From: Acidovorax sp. 69
GTDB taxonomy: Bacteria > Pseudomonadota > Gammaproteobacteria > Burkholderiales > Burkholderiaceae_C
Length of the DNA: 64,000 nt
NCBI RefSeq assembly: GCF_002797445.1
Contig: NZ_PGEP01000001.1
Coordinates: 186,001 to 250,000, forward strand
Direction: 5' to 3'
Every line of letters begins with the position of its first letter. The first letter of the stretch is position 1. The notes beneath the pieces were generated by a model. That model was not told the origin of the DNA. It did not search any database and saw nothing but the letters and a program-made list of their open reading frames with translations. A program made the position numbers and the translations under genes. Shown one piece after another: positions 8,984-16,637 of this stretch.

Positions 8984-9784
8984 TCATGAACCTCCTGATC
9001 CGTCAAGCTTTCTGTGAACGTACGACACTAGTGCGAACACGTCCAAGGCGTCCTGTTCAGGCATGGGCCAATTCGCCTTCGGTGCATGGGCGAGAGGATT
9101 TCGCACAGCACCGAAAAGACCAACGAGCAAGTTGGCCACGCCCTTTTGCTCGCTCCGTTGGGTCTCGCTCTCTAGTGAGTTGAGGCGAATTAGGGGTGCC
9201 TTCACCGAGAAAGCTTCGTTCACCAACTCCGCGCCGTCCGAACTCAAGCCGGACAATTTCCTTATGCGATCAGCCAGTCCCTTCGTTGCCTCAAACACCG
9301 CATGGAAGTAGTTGTCTTCCAGCAGCTCAGCGCGGCAGTACGCGAAGACTTCTTGGTGCGTTCCGCGAGCTTCGAGATTGCTTTTCAACCGCCCGGCTCG
9401 TGCGCGGGCCCCGGTAAGAGTGGTCTCTCTGGTGGTGTGAACCACTTGTCCTCGTTCGTTGACACCGTATCCAGCAAAGGCAAGCGCCACATTGAGTCCA
9501 TCGCGGCGCCAATCAAAGATATCCGGCTTGGAAACGTACCTAGCGGGATCCATGGCTAGGTTCACGAACAACACAAGATAGTTGCCTATTTGCTTGTCGT
9601 TCTGTACCGCAACCAACGCATTGAACAGCCGCTTCCACTTTGTGTTCCCGGCGTCCAAGTCAGGAACCTTAATTTCAGCAAGGATGTATCCGATTTCTGG
9701 TCCTGTCAGCCCATTCATAGTGTCTCCGAGGACACGACATGCCGCTTCGAGGACTGACGATGTGAAGCAAGGTAGATTGGCCAT
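8984..9784 (-). CDS. TIGR02391 (Ymh) family protein
   Basis: A 266-residue protein of the TIGR02391/Hypoth_Ymh family, with unknown biochemical activity. The family pattern is strong: GLTGPEIGYILAEIKVPDLD then TKWKRLFNALV near the N-terminus, a middle block with FAYCRAELLEDNYFHAVFEA, and a C-terminal Ymh core DGAELVNEAFS, QKGVANLLVGLFGAVRNPLA and ALDVFALVSYVHRKLD. I start at the ATG at 9782-9784; an upstream ATG at 9859 would read through a long inverted repeat. Base composition is visibly more AT-rich than in the neighbours, which suggests transfer. Such genes are often found in accessory and defence islands. Confidence 0.85.
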   Translation of the reverse strand: MANLPCFTSSVLEAACRVLGDTMNGLTGPEIGYILAEIKVPDLDAGNTKWKRLFNALVAVQNDKQIGNYLVLFVNLAMDPARYVSKPDIFDWRRDGLNVALAFAGYGVNERGQVVHTTRETTLTGARARAGRLKSNLEARGTHQEVFAYCRAELLEDNYFHAVFEATKGLADRIRKLSGLSSDGAELVNEAFSVKAPLIRLNSLESETQRSEQKGVANLLVGLFGAVRNPLAHAPKANWPMPEQDALDVFALVSYVHRKLDGSGGS

Positions 9785-9818
9785 CTTGGTCGCAGCCGAA
9801 AGTTGAAGTTGGAACGGC

Positions 9819-9884
9819 ACGCAACGGCATTGCGCCGCAAGGCGCAAGCTCATCAGCATGACTTGTGGCGCAATGCCATTGCGT
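9819..9884. repeat. Long imperfect inverted repeat (23-base arms)
   Basis: Arms 9819-9841 and 9862-9884 are complementary at 21 of 23 positions, with a 20-base loop. It lies between two minus-strand genes of the islet. No T-tract follows on either strand, so it is not a standard intrinsic terminator; it could be a mobile palindrome, a recombination site or an RNA processing structure. Confidence 0.65.
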
Positions 9885-9916
9885 GTCCGCGTCGAGCGAT
9901 CAGTCAGGCCGCAGGC

Positions 9917-10186
9917 TCACTTTTGTAGCACTCCGGCAATTGCTTGCGCAAACAGACCAGCGGCAAGGAAAAGGAACCCATAAAGGCCCGTGAACGCCTG
10001 TTCTGCGAACGCGTCGCGAAGTTTTTCCGTCAAATCCGCGTCCCATGAATCCGGAATGTCCTTTAGCGCTGCACGCGTCTTAAATCCCGCCACCACCAGG
10101 ACGCCGGCGCCAATGAGCTGCAACACAATCCCTGCCTCGTTGAACCACCAGTCGCACGACCGATTTGAAAAGAAAAGCTGAAACAT
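9917..10186 (-). CDS. Small two-helix membrane protein, unknown function
   Basis: An 89-residue protein with two clear hydrophobic segments: about residues 18-36 (EAGIVLQLIGAGVLVVAG) and about 66-86 (TGLYGFLFLAAGLFAQAIAG). They are separated by a charged soluble stretch (KDIPDSWDADLTEKLRDAF). I start at the ATG at 10184-10186. It lies upstream of the TIGR02391 gene on the same strand, 132 bases away, in the same AT-richer islet. I do not recognise a family. Composition and the paired helices argue for a real gene; function cannot be stated. Confidence 0.55.
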   Translation of the reverse strand: MFQLFFSNRSCDWWFNEAGIVLQLIGAGVLVVAGFKTRAALKDIPDSWDADLTEKLRDAFAEQAFTGLYGFLFLAAGLFAQAIAGVLQK

Positions 10187-10201
10187 CAACGAGTGGCCCA
10201 A

Positions 10202-10591
10202 CGCGAAATATCCCGCAAAGCCTGCGTTACCAACTCGACCGTGCGGGATAGTCTGGCCACCGGATTTCTCCTAAAACTGGCTTGCAGCGAGAGTCTGCAC
10301 GCGTAAAACGATCAACCATCCCAGTATAGAAACTCCGCAAAACCCGGCAAGTACCAATTGCGCAAACCAGGCTAGCAAGCAGTTCCAGCGACCTGTTTTC
10401 GAATAGCTCAAGCTCGGGTAGTGACGGCTTGCATTCGCAAAAAGTGATTGGATCGGTTGGCTGAGTCGCCCAGACGACAAGCACCCCCCGCGTTGTTTGC
10501 GACGATGTGCCAGCCCCGCCAAAGAGGGCTTTGCACTGGCACACCGATGCCGCAGTGCAGCACAGAGCGCACCCCCAAGGAGACAACGGCA
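10202..10591. other. Intergenic stretch at the islet edge, no secure gene
   Basis: This 390-base stretch is lower in GC up to about 10450 and then returns to the composition of the next gene. On the minus strand at about 10271-10420 there is a hydrophobic reading (CLLAWFAQLVLAGFCGV) that could be a fragment of a membrane protein, but it has no good start or ribosome-binding site. The 3' end carries AAGGAGAC at 10577-10584, the ribosome-binding site of the acyl-CoA ligase. Confidence 0.4.
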
Positions 10592-12232
10592 ATGCAGCAG
10601 CACCAGCCCGGCAGCATGATGGACCGGCCTTTACTGGTTTCGGCCATCCTCGAACATGGCGAGAGCCAATACGGCGACCAGCAGATCGTCTCGCGCGACA
10701 CCGATGGCAGCTTGCACCGGTACCGCTTTGCCGACCTGGCGCAGCGCGCCCGGCAGCTCGCCAACGCACTGCAGGCGCTGGGCCTGCGCCCTGGCAGCGT
10801 GGTGGGCTCGCTCGCCTGGAACAACCACCGCCACCTGGAGGCCTACTACGCCGTCTCCGGCAGCGGCATGGTCATGCACACCTGCAACCCGCGCCTGCAC
10901 CCCGAGCAGCTGGCCTACATCGTCAACCACGCCGACGACGAGGTGGTGCTCTTCGACACCACCTTTGCGCCGCTGGTGCGCGCCATTGCTGCGTCATGCC
11001 CCCGGGTGCGGCATTGGGTGGCCCTGTGTGATGCCGAAACACTGGGCGCCATCGACCTGCAGGGAGTGCCTGGGGTCGAGGCCTACGAACCGCTGATCGC
11101 CCGGGAAGGCGGCTCCTTTGCCTGGCCCGAGTGCGATGAGAAATCCGGCGCGGCGCTGTGCTACACGTCGGGCACCACGGGCAACCCCAAGGGTGTGCTG
11201 TATTCGCACCGGGCCCTGACGCTGAGCGCGTTGTCGGCCTGTATGCCGGGCGTACTGAGCATCAGCGCGCAAGAGTCTGTGCTGCCCGTGGTGCCCATGT
11301 TTCACATCAACGCCTGGTGCCTGCCCTACGCGGCGTTGATCGGCGGCGCCAAGCTGGTGCTGCCAGGCCCGCGCCTGGACGCCGCCAGCCTGTACGAGCT
11401 GATGGAGACCGAGCGCGTCACGGTCAGCGCGGGCGTGCCGACCATCTGGATGGGGCTGATCCAGTACGTGGAGCAGCACCAGCTGCGCTTTACCACCATG
11501 CGGCGCACGGGCGTGGGGGGATCGGCCATGCCCAAGGCGCTGATTGCCAAGTTCAACGATGTGTATGACGTGGAGGTGCGCCACGGCTGGGGCATGACCG
11601 AGACCACGGCCATCGCCACCATGAGCACGCTGTCGGCAACCGATGCCGAACTGCCGCCCGAAGACCGCCATGCGCTGATCGCCAAGCAGGGCAAGTCGGT
11701 GTTTGGCATCGAGCTCAAGCTGGTGGACGAGCAGGGTGTCGCCGTGCCGCGCGACGGCGTTGCGCAGGGCGAGCTGATGGTGCGCGGCCAGTGGATCGTG
11801 AGCCGCTACCACAAGGCCGAGCGCTCGGCGCTGGTCGATGGCTGGTTCCCCACGGGCGACATCGCCACCATCAGCCCGCAGGGCGTGGTGCAGATCCGCG
11901 ACCGCACCAAGGACGTGATCAAGTCGGGCGGCGAGTGGATCAGCTCCATCGACCTGGAGAACGCGGCCATGGCGCATCCTGAAGTGGCCATGGCCGCCGT
12001 CATCGGGGTCAAGCATCCCCGATGGGACGAACGCCCCCTGCTCTTCATCGTGCGCAAGCCTGGCCAGCCGCTGGACAAGCCGCAGATCCTGGATTTCCTT
12101 GCGCAGCGTGTCGCCAAATGGTGGCTGCCGGACGACGTGCTGTTTGTGGACAGCCTGCCGCTGGGCGGTACCGGCAAGGTGCAAAAAAACGAGTTGCGGC
12201 AACGCCATGGCTCGGTGTTCAGCGGCGAGTGA
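10592..12232 (+). CDS. Fatty-acid/medium-chain acyl-CoA ligase (ANL superfamily)
   Basis: A 546-residue adenylating enzyme that activates a carboxylic acid to its CoA thioester. The P-loop-like AMP motif CYTSGTTGNPKGVLYSH lies at about residue 190, HGWGMTETT at about 330, the hinge DRTKDVIKSGGEWISS at about 433, and the catalytic lysine in LPLGGTGKVQKNEL near the C-terminus. The ATG at 10592 has an AAGGAG 8-15 bases upstream; the longer frame was rejected for that reason. A branched-chain-type solute-binding protein gene follows 50 bases later, so the pair probably serves uptake and activation of an unidentified acid. Confidence 0.9.
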   Translation: MQQHQPGSMMDRPLLVSAILEHGESQYGDQQIVSRDTDGSLHRYRFADLAQRARQLANALQALGLRPGSVVGSLAWNNHRHLEAYYAVSGSGMVMHTCNPRLHPEQLAYIVNHADDEVVLFDTTFAPLVRAIAASCPRVRHWVALCDAETLGAIDLQGVPGVEAYEPLIAREGGSFAWPECDEKSGAALCYTSGTTGNPKGVLYSHRALTLSALSACMPGVLSISAQESVLPVVPMFHINAWCLPYAALIGGAKLVLPGPRLDAASLYELMETERVTVSAGVPTIWMGLIQYVEQHQLRFTTMRRTGVGGSAMPKALIAKFNDVYDVEVRHGWGMTETTAIATMSTLSATDAELPPEDRHALIAKQGKSVFGIELKLVDEQGVAVPRDGVAQGELMVRGQWIVSRYHKAERSALVDGWFPTGDIATISPQGVVQIRDRTKDVIKSGGEWISSIDLENAAMAHPEVAMAAVIGVKHPRWDERPLLFIVRKPGQPLDKPQILDFLAQRVAKWWLPDDVLFVDSLPLGGTGKVQKNELRQRHGSVFSGE

Positions 12233-12282
12233 CAACGCATTCCCTTGATTCGACTCCCCCATCAACCCCCACGGAGACAGGC

Positions 12283-13530
12283 ATGAACATGGTTCCCAGT
12301 AAATGGCTCAAAGCCGGCGCATGCGCCGCAGCGCTGGTGATGGCGGCGCATGCCGGCGCGGCCGAGACGGTCAAGATCGGCTTTATCGATCTGCTGTCCG
12401 GGCCGTTCGCCCTCACAGGCCAGAGTTCGCTCAACCAACTGCGGGAGGTGGTGTTGCAGGTCAACGCCAAGGCGGCCCCCAACGAACCGAAGTTCGAGGT
12501 GGTGGACTTCGACAACAAGGGCACACCGCAGGAGAGCCTGAACGCGCTCAAGGCCGCCACGGACCGGGGCGTCCGCTACATCACCCAGGGGGGCGGGTCG
12601 GGGGTGGCGCTGGCGCTGGTGGATGCGCTCAACAAGCTCGCCGAGCGCGACCCGGAGCGCGCGACGGTGTACCTCAACTACGCCGCCATGGACCCGCAGC
12701 TCACCAACGAGCGCTGCAGCTTCTGGCACTTCCGCTTCTATCCATCGAGCGAGATGAAGATCGAGGCGCTGACCACCTACCTGCAGGGCCGCAAGGATGT
12801 GAAGCGCGTGTACCTGCTCAACCAGGACTACACCCACGGCCGCCAGGTATCCAAGGCCGCCAAGGAATACCTGGCCCGCAAACGGCCCGACATCGAGATC
12901 GTCGGTGACGACTTCGTACCCATTGCCCAGACGCGCGACTTTGCCCCCTACGTGGCCAAGATGGCGGCCGCCAAGGCCGACACGGTCATCACCTCCAACT
13001 GGGGCAGCGACCTCACCTTGCTGTTCAAATCGTCCCGCGACTACGGGCTCAACATCAACTACTTCACCCTGAACGCCAACAACCCCGGCACCCCCGCGCA
13101 GTTGGGCAACTGGGGCGACGGCAAGGTCGGCGTGGTCTGGAACTGGGTCCACAACGCACCCACCCCAGAGCTGGAAAAGATCTACGTGGACTACAAGAAG
13201 AAGTACAACGACGAGTTCATCTTCGCTGCGCACTGGAACACCATGCACATGCTGCGCGAGGCCATGCGCAAGGCGCAGTCCACCGACGCCAAGAAGGTGG
13301 CCTTTGCACTGGAAGGCATGGCCTACAAGAGCCCTATCGGCGAGGTGCGCATGCGCAAGAGCGACCACCAACTCGAAGCCCCGCTGTACCTGGGCATCTG
13401 GGCCAAGCAAGGCAGCAAAGGTGTGAAGTACGACGCCGAGAAAACCGGCTATGGCTTTCGCTCCGAAGTGGTCTGGGACTCTTACATCAGCGCCCAGCCC
13501 ACCTCTTGCCAGATGAAGCGGCCGTCCTGA
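12283..13530 (+). CDS. Branched-chain amino acid-type ABC transporter substrate-binding protein
   Basis: A 415-residue periplasmic type I binding protein. Residues 1-27 are a signal peptide (AACAAALVMAAHAGAAE). The mature part opens VKIGFIDLLSGPFALTGQS, the classic LivK/HmgA-like start, and continues with the two-lobed fold (YITQGGGSGVALALVDALN; VYLLNQDYTHGRQVSKAAK). An ACGGAGA site precedes the ATG. It is an orphan receptor with no permease or ATPase alongside; it may feed a general Liv system. Linkage to the acyl-CoA ligase suggests an aromatic or fatty acid ligand rather than an amino acid, which is inference. Confidence 0.87.
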   Translation: MNMVPSKWLKAGACAAALVMAAHAGAAETVKIGFIDLLSGPFALTGQSSLNQLREVVLQVNAKAAPNEPKFEVVDFDNKGTPQESLNALKAATDRGVRYITQGGGSGVALALVDALNKLAERDPERATVYLNYAAMDPQLTNERCSFWHFRFYPSSEMKIEALTTYLQGRKDVKRVYLLNQDYTHGRQVSKAAKEYLARKRPDIEIVGDDFVPIAQTRDFAPYVAKMAAAKADTVITSNWGSDLTLLFKSSRDYGLNINYFTLNANNPGTPAQLGNWGDGKVGVVWNWVHNAPTPELEKIYVDYKKKYNDEFIFAAHWNTMHMLREAMRKAQSTDAKKVAFALEGMAYKSPIGEVRMRKSDHQLEAPLYLGIWAKQGSKGVKYDAEKTGYGFRSEVVWDSYISAQPTSCQMKRPS

Positions 13531-13534
13531 GCCC

Positions 13535-13569
13535 GTTGAAGCCGTGCGCCGCGCTGGCGCACCTTCAAC
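13535..13569. terminator. Hairpin between convergent genes
   Basis: GTTGAAG (13535-13541) pairs with CTTCAAC (13563-13569) around an inner GTGCGCC/GGCGCAC stem with a small bulge. It sits 4 bases after the binding-protein stop and 9 bases from the stop of the convergent SRAP gene. There is no T-tract, so it is a weak or factor-assisted terminator at best. Confidence 0.45.
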
Positions 13570-13578
13570 CCACGGGGG

Positions 13579-14343
13579 TCACCCCAGCAAGCCCTTGGGC
13601 ACCTTGTCCGCCTTCTTCTCCACCGGGTTGGCCGTGAGCCACTGCGCCGCGTACTGGCGCATGAACTCCTTGGCCTTTTCGGGGCGGGCGGTGAGCCAGG
13701 CGTCGTAGGCGCCTTCGTTCAGGATGGCGGGCATGCTTTTTTCGCTGCCCGGCTGGCCGTAGCGGTGCAGCAATGCGTGGTTGTTGGCGTTCACCGTGAG
13801 CAGGCAATAGCTGATGATGACCTCGCCATCAGCCCCCTGCCAGCGCGCCCACAGGCCCGCCACGCCCATGGGTTTGCCGTCCACGCGGGCCACGCGCGTG
13901 GGCACGGCCTTGCTGCCGTTGCGCAGGTCGTCTTCGTAAAATGCGGTCATGGGCACGATGCAGCGCTGGCCCCTCAGCCACGCATCGCGGAACGCTGTGC
14001 CGGTGGAGGCGGTGTCGGACTTGGCGTTGACCAGCTTGGTTGCGCGCAACTTGGCGTCGGATGCGGACTTGACCCAGTGCGGCACCAGGCCCCACTGGGC
14101 GGGTACCAGCACGCGGTCGGTGTTGGGTTCGGTGGCTTCCACATCGGCGGCAGCGCTGGCATCGGCATCGACGGCAGGCGCAGCGGGGGGCTGCGCGATG
14201 GCCGCCGCCGTGGCGGCGTGGACGATAAAAAAGCCCGGCTTGCGCGGCCACAGGTGGCGTTCGCCCAGCGCCTCGGGGGGCGCGACCGCAAATGCCTCGC
14301 GGTAGGTATCGGCGGCGGACAGGGTTTCGTAGTGGGTGCTCAT
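13579..14343 (-). CDS. SRAP-domain (YedK/HMCES-like) protein with Cys2 replaced by Ser
   Basis: A 254-residue member of the SRAP family, whose usual members crosslink to abasic sites in single-stranded DNA through the N-terminal cysteine exposed after Met removal. Here the protein begins M-S-T-H-Y-E, so position 2 is serine (codon AGC). No in-frame upstream start provides a cysteine. The other family positions are present: the Asn of VNAKSD, the Glu of PMTAFYEDD and the His of NNHALLHRYG. An alanine-rich insertion of about 30 residues (APAVDADASAAADVEA) lies in the N-terminal third. Fold assignment is firm; activity without Cys2 is doubtful or altered. Confidence 0.85.
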   Translation of the reverse strand: MSTHYETLSAADTYREAFAVAPPEALGERHLWPRKPGFFIVHAATAAAIAQPPAAPAVDADASAAADVEATEPNTDRVLVPAQWGLVPHWVKSASDAKLRATKLVNAKSDTASTGTAFRDAWLRGQRCIVPMTAFYEDDLRNGSKAVPTRVARVDGKPMGVAGLWARWQGADGEVIISYCLLTVNANNHALLHRYGQPGSEKSMPAILNEGAYDAWLTARPEKAKEFMRQYAAQWLTANPVEKKADKVPKGLLG

Positions 14344-14390
14344 GGGGCGATGGTACCCGCGCTGCGAGCGAATTTGAAGAAAAAATGGCA

Positions 14391-14430
14391 TATAGCGCTT
14401 ATTGGATAAGCGCCAGTAGCTATCAAAAAA
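14391..14430 (+). repeat. Dispersed repeat, family A copy 2
   Basis: ATATAGCGCTTATTGGATAA followed by GCGCCAGTAGCTATC. It lies in the divergent gap between the SRAP gene and the acyl-CoA dehydrogenase gene. Halves are imperfectly palindromic (AGCGCTTAT / ATAAGCGC). Confidence 0.7.
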
Positions 14431-14540
14431 GAAGCAATCAGAAGAAGACCAGAACCCCCAAGCTGGTGCGCCGTGATGTGCGTCAAGCCCGTTGTCGCCT
14501 GCGTTGTGACGGGCGCTGACGGTGTTTTCACAATGCCACC

Positions 14541-15836
14541 ATGGACTTTGCACCTTCTCCCCAGGCCCTTCAACTGCGTGAGCGCCTGCAGGCGTTCATG
14601 GACCGCTACCTGCTGCCTTACAACGCCGCCTGGCATGCGGCCGTGCTGGCGGGCGACTACCCGCCGCCGTTTCTCGAAGACCTCAAGGCCCTGGCGCGCG
14701 ACGAAGGCCTGTGGAACCTGTTCCTGCCCACGCTGCGCGATGACGAGCCGGGCACCGGCCTGTCCAGCCTCGACTACGCACCGCTGGCCGAAACCATGGG
14801 CCGCCTGCCTTGGGCCGCCGAGGTGTTCAACTGCCACGCGCCCGACACCGGCAATATGGAGCTGTTGCACCGCTTTGCCACGCCCGCGCAGCGCGCAACC
14901 TGGCTGGTGCCGCTGCTTGACGGCCAGATGCGCTCGGCCTTTGCGATGAGCGAGCCCGACGTGGCTTCGTCCGACCCCACCAACCTGCAGACCACGGTGC
15001 GGCGCAAGGGTGAGGAGCTGGTGCTCAGTGGCCGCAAGTGGTTCATCACGGGCGCGGCCCATCCACATTGCCGGCTGCTCATCGTGTTGTGCCGCAATGC
15101 CGACGCTGACGTCGATGGGGTGGAGAGCTACCACCGCCACAGCATGGTGCTGGTGCCCGTGGACACACCGGGCGTGTCGATCGTGCGCAATATCAGCGTG
15201 CTGCACCACCACGCGCCCGAAGGGCACTGCGAAATTTTGCTGCAAGGCGTGCGTGTGCCTGCCGACCACCTGCTGGGGGATTGGGGCGCGGGTTTTGCCA
15301 TGGCGCAGGCACGCCTGGGGCCGGGGCGCGTGCACCACTGCATGCGCACCATTGGCCAGTGCGAGCTGGCGCTCTCGCTGGCCACAGAGCGCGCGCTGGA
15401 GCGCACGGCCTTTGGCAAGCCGCTGGCAGAGCAAGCGAATGTGCAGGAGTGGATTGCCGAGTCGCGCATCGAGATCGACCAGGCGCGCCTTTTGGTGCTG
15501 CAGGCCGCGTGGCTGCTAGACCAGGGCAGCGCGGCCGATGCGCGGCACACCCGTGCCCAGGTCGCGGCCATCAAGGTGGTGGCAGCGCGCCTGCAGCAGC
15601 GTGTGGTGGACCGCGCCATGCAAATTTTTGGCGCCATGGGCCTGTCGCCGGACACGCCGCTGGCGGCCTTCTGGACCTGGGGCCGCGCGCTGCGCCTGAT
15701 GGATGGGCCCGACGAGGTGCATCTGCGCACCGTGGCGCGGCACGAGCTGGCCCAGGCGCGGGGGCGGCTGGGAGCGTCTGCGGCATGGTTCACCACCCCA
15801 GAGCAGTTGCGTGCGCCGCCCCACCTGAGTGCCTGA
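14541..15836 (+). CDS. Acyl-CoA dehydrogenase (ACAD11-like)
   Basis: A 431-residue flavoprotein that introduces a 2,3 double bond into an acyl-CoA. The N-terminal alpha domain leads to the FAD/substrate block FAMSEPDVASSDPTNLQ at about residue 134, then the beta domain (GRKWFITGA), and the C-terminal helical domain with QIFGAMGLSPDTPLA. DGPDEVHLRTVAR near the C-terminus holds the acidic residue expected in the catalytic base position of the ACAD11/long-chain group. The start at 14541 gives the usual length. It stands alone, downstream of a family A repeat. Confidence 0.88.
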   Translation: MDFAPSPQALQLRERLQAFMDRYLLPYNAAWHAAVLAGDYPPPFLEDLKALARDEGLWNLFLPTLRDDEPGTGLSSLDYAPLAETMGRLPWAAEVFNCHAPDTGNMELLHRFATPAQRATWLVPLLDGQMRSAFAMSEPDVASSDPTNLQTTVRRKGEELVLSGRKWFITGAAHPHCRLLIVLCRNADADVDGVESYHRHSMVLVPVDTPGVSIVRNISVLHHHAPEGHCEILLQGVRVPADHLLGDWGAGFAMAQARLGPGRVHHCMRTIGQCELALSLATERALERTAFGKPLAEQANVQEWIAESRIEIDQARLLVLQAAWLLDQGSAADARHTRAQVAAIKVVAARLQQRVVDRAMQIFGAMGLSPDTPLAAFWTWGRALRLMDGPDEVHLRTVARHELAQARGRLGASAAWFTTPEQLRAPPHLSA

Positions 15837-15968
15837 TTCCGTTTTCTCCACCCGGGTTGTTGTTGCTGTTGCTGGGCAGTGCTGCGCCGGAGCACGGGTG
15901 ACGGGACACGGACTGCCGCCTGCAATGCCTGGATGGCATGCTTGGCAGTTGGGGGCGGGTTGGGGATA

Positions 15969-16038
15969 CTGTCCACCTGTCCACCTGTCCACCTGTCCAC
16001 CTGTCCACCTGTCCACCTGTCCACCTGTCCACCTGTCC
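15969..16038 (+). repeat. Tandem octamer array (8 x CTGTCCAC plus partial)
   Basis: Eight perfect head-to-tail copies of CTGTCCAC from 15969 to 16032, then a six-base partial copy. The array ends 42 bases before the ATG of the DUF3617 gene. The unit length is not a multiple of three and copy-number slippage would change spacing in the upstream region by whole octamers. Confidence 0.95.
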
Positions 16039-16079
16039 GACCGCCGGCCTTTTTGCCATCCAGCCCAGGGAGTTTTGCC

Positions 16080-16637
16080 ATGCACATGTTTGCCATCGCC
16101 GTGACCACTGCCGTACTTCTGCCCGGTGCCCTGGGCCTGGCCCATGCGCAGCCCCAGAAAATGCGGCCCGGGCTGTGGGAGCACAGCGTGGTGATGAAAA
16201 GCCAGAGTGGCCAGATGGAAGCCGCCATGGCGCAGGCGCAGAAGTCCATGGCCAGCATGACCCCCGCGCAGCGCAAGCAGATGGAGCAGATGCTGGCCCA
16301 GCAGGGGGTGAGCATGGGACCCAGCGGCAATACGGTGAAGGTTTGCGTCAGCGCCGAGCAGGCGGATCTGGACAACCTGCCGGTGCAGGAAGGCTGTACG
16401 CAAAAGGTGCAGCGCACGGGGCCGAACTCTGTGGCGATGACCTTCAGCTGCAAGGGGGCCCAGGGCCAGCCGCCCACCTCGGGCGAAGGCACCATGACCT
16501 TCAGCGGCCCGACGGCCTACGCTGGCAATTTCAAGGTCAAGACCACCACATCCCAGGGCAAGCCCGACCAGCTGGACATGGCCCAGACTGGCAAGTGGCT
16601 GGCGGCCGACTGCGGGGGGCTCAAGCCCGTGCGTTGA
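16080..16637 (+). CDS. DUF3617-type exported protein
   Basis: A 185-residue protein of unknown function with a signal peptide (residues 1 to about 23, ending AHAQP). The mature part fits the DUF3617 pattern: MRPGLWEHSVVMKSQSG at its start, a Met/Gln-rich stretch (MEAAMAQAQKSMASMTP), CVSAEQADLDNLP, and paired cysteines (EGCTQKV, TFSCKG) with GTMTFSGP later. The ATG at 16080 is preceded by CAGGGAG. Its 3' end overlaps the convergent diguanylate cyclase gene by 17 bases. Expression could be modulated by the octamer array just upstream. Confidence 0.75.
   Translation: MHMFAIAVTTAVLLPGALGLAHAQPQKMRPGLWEHSVVMKSQSGQMEAAMAQAQKSMASMTPAQRKQMEQMLAQQGVSMGPSGNTVKVCVSAEQADLDNLPVQEGCTQKVQRTGPNSVAMTFSCKGAQGQPPTSGEGTMTFSGPTAYAGNFKVKTTTSQGKPDQLDMAQTGKWLAADCGGLKPVR

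Noticed and set aside
10271..10420. Minus-strand hydrophobic reading frame next to the islet
   Set aside because: No convincing start codon or ribosome-binding site, and the frame runs into antisense of the ligase leader; noted only as a possible fragment.
15969..16038. Could the octamer array be a CRISPR array?
   Set aside because: The unit is only eight bases with no spacers and no cas genes nearby; it is a simple tandem repeat.
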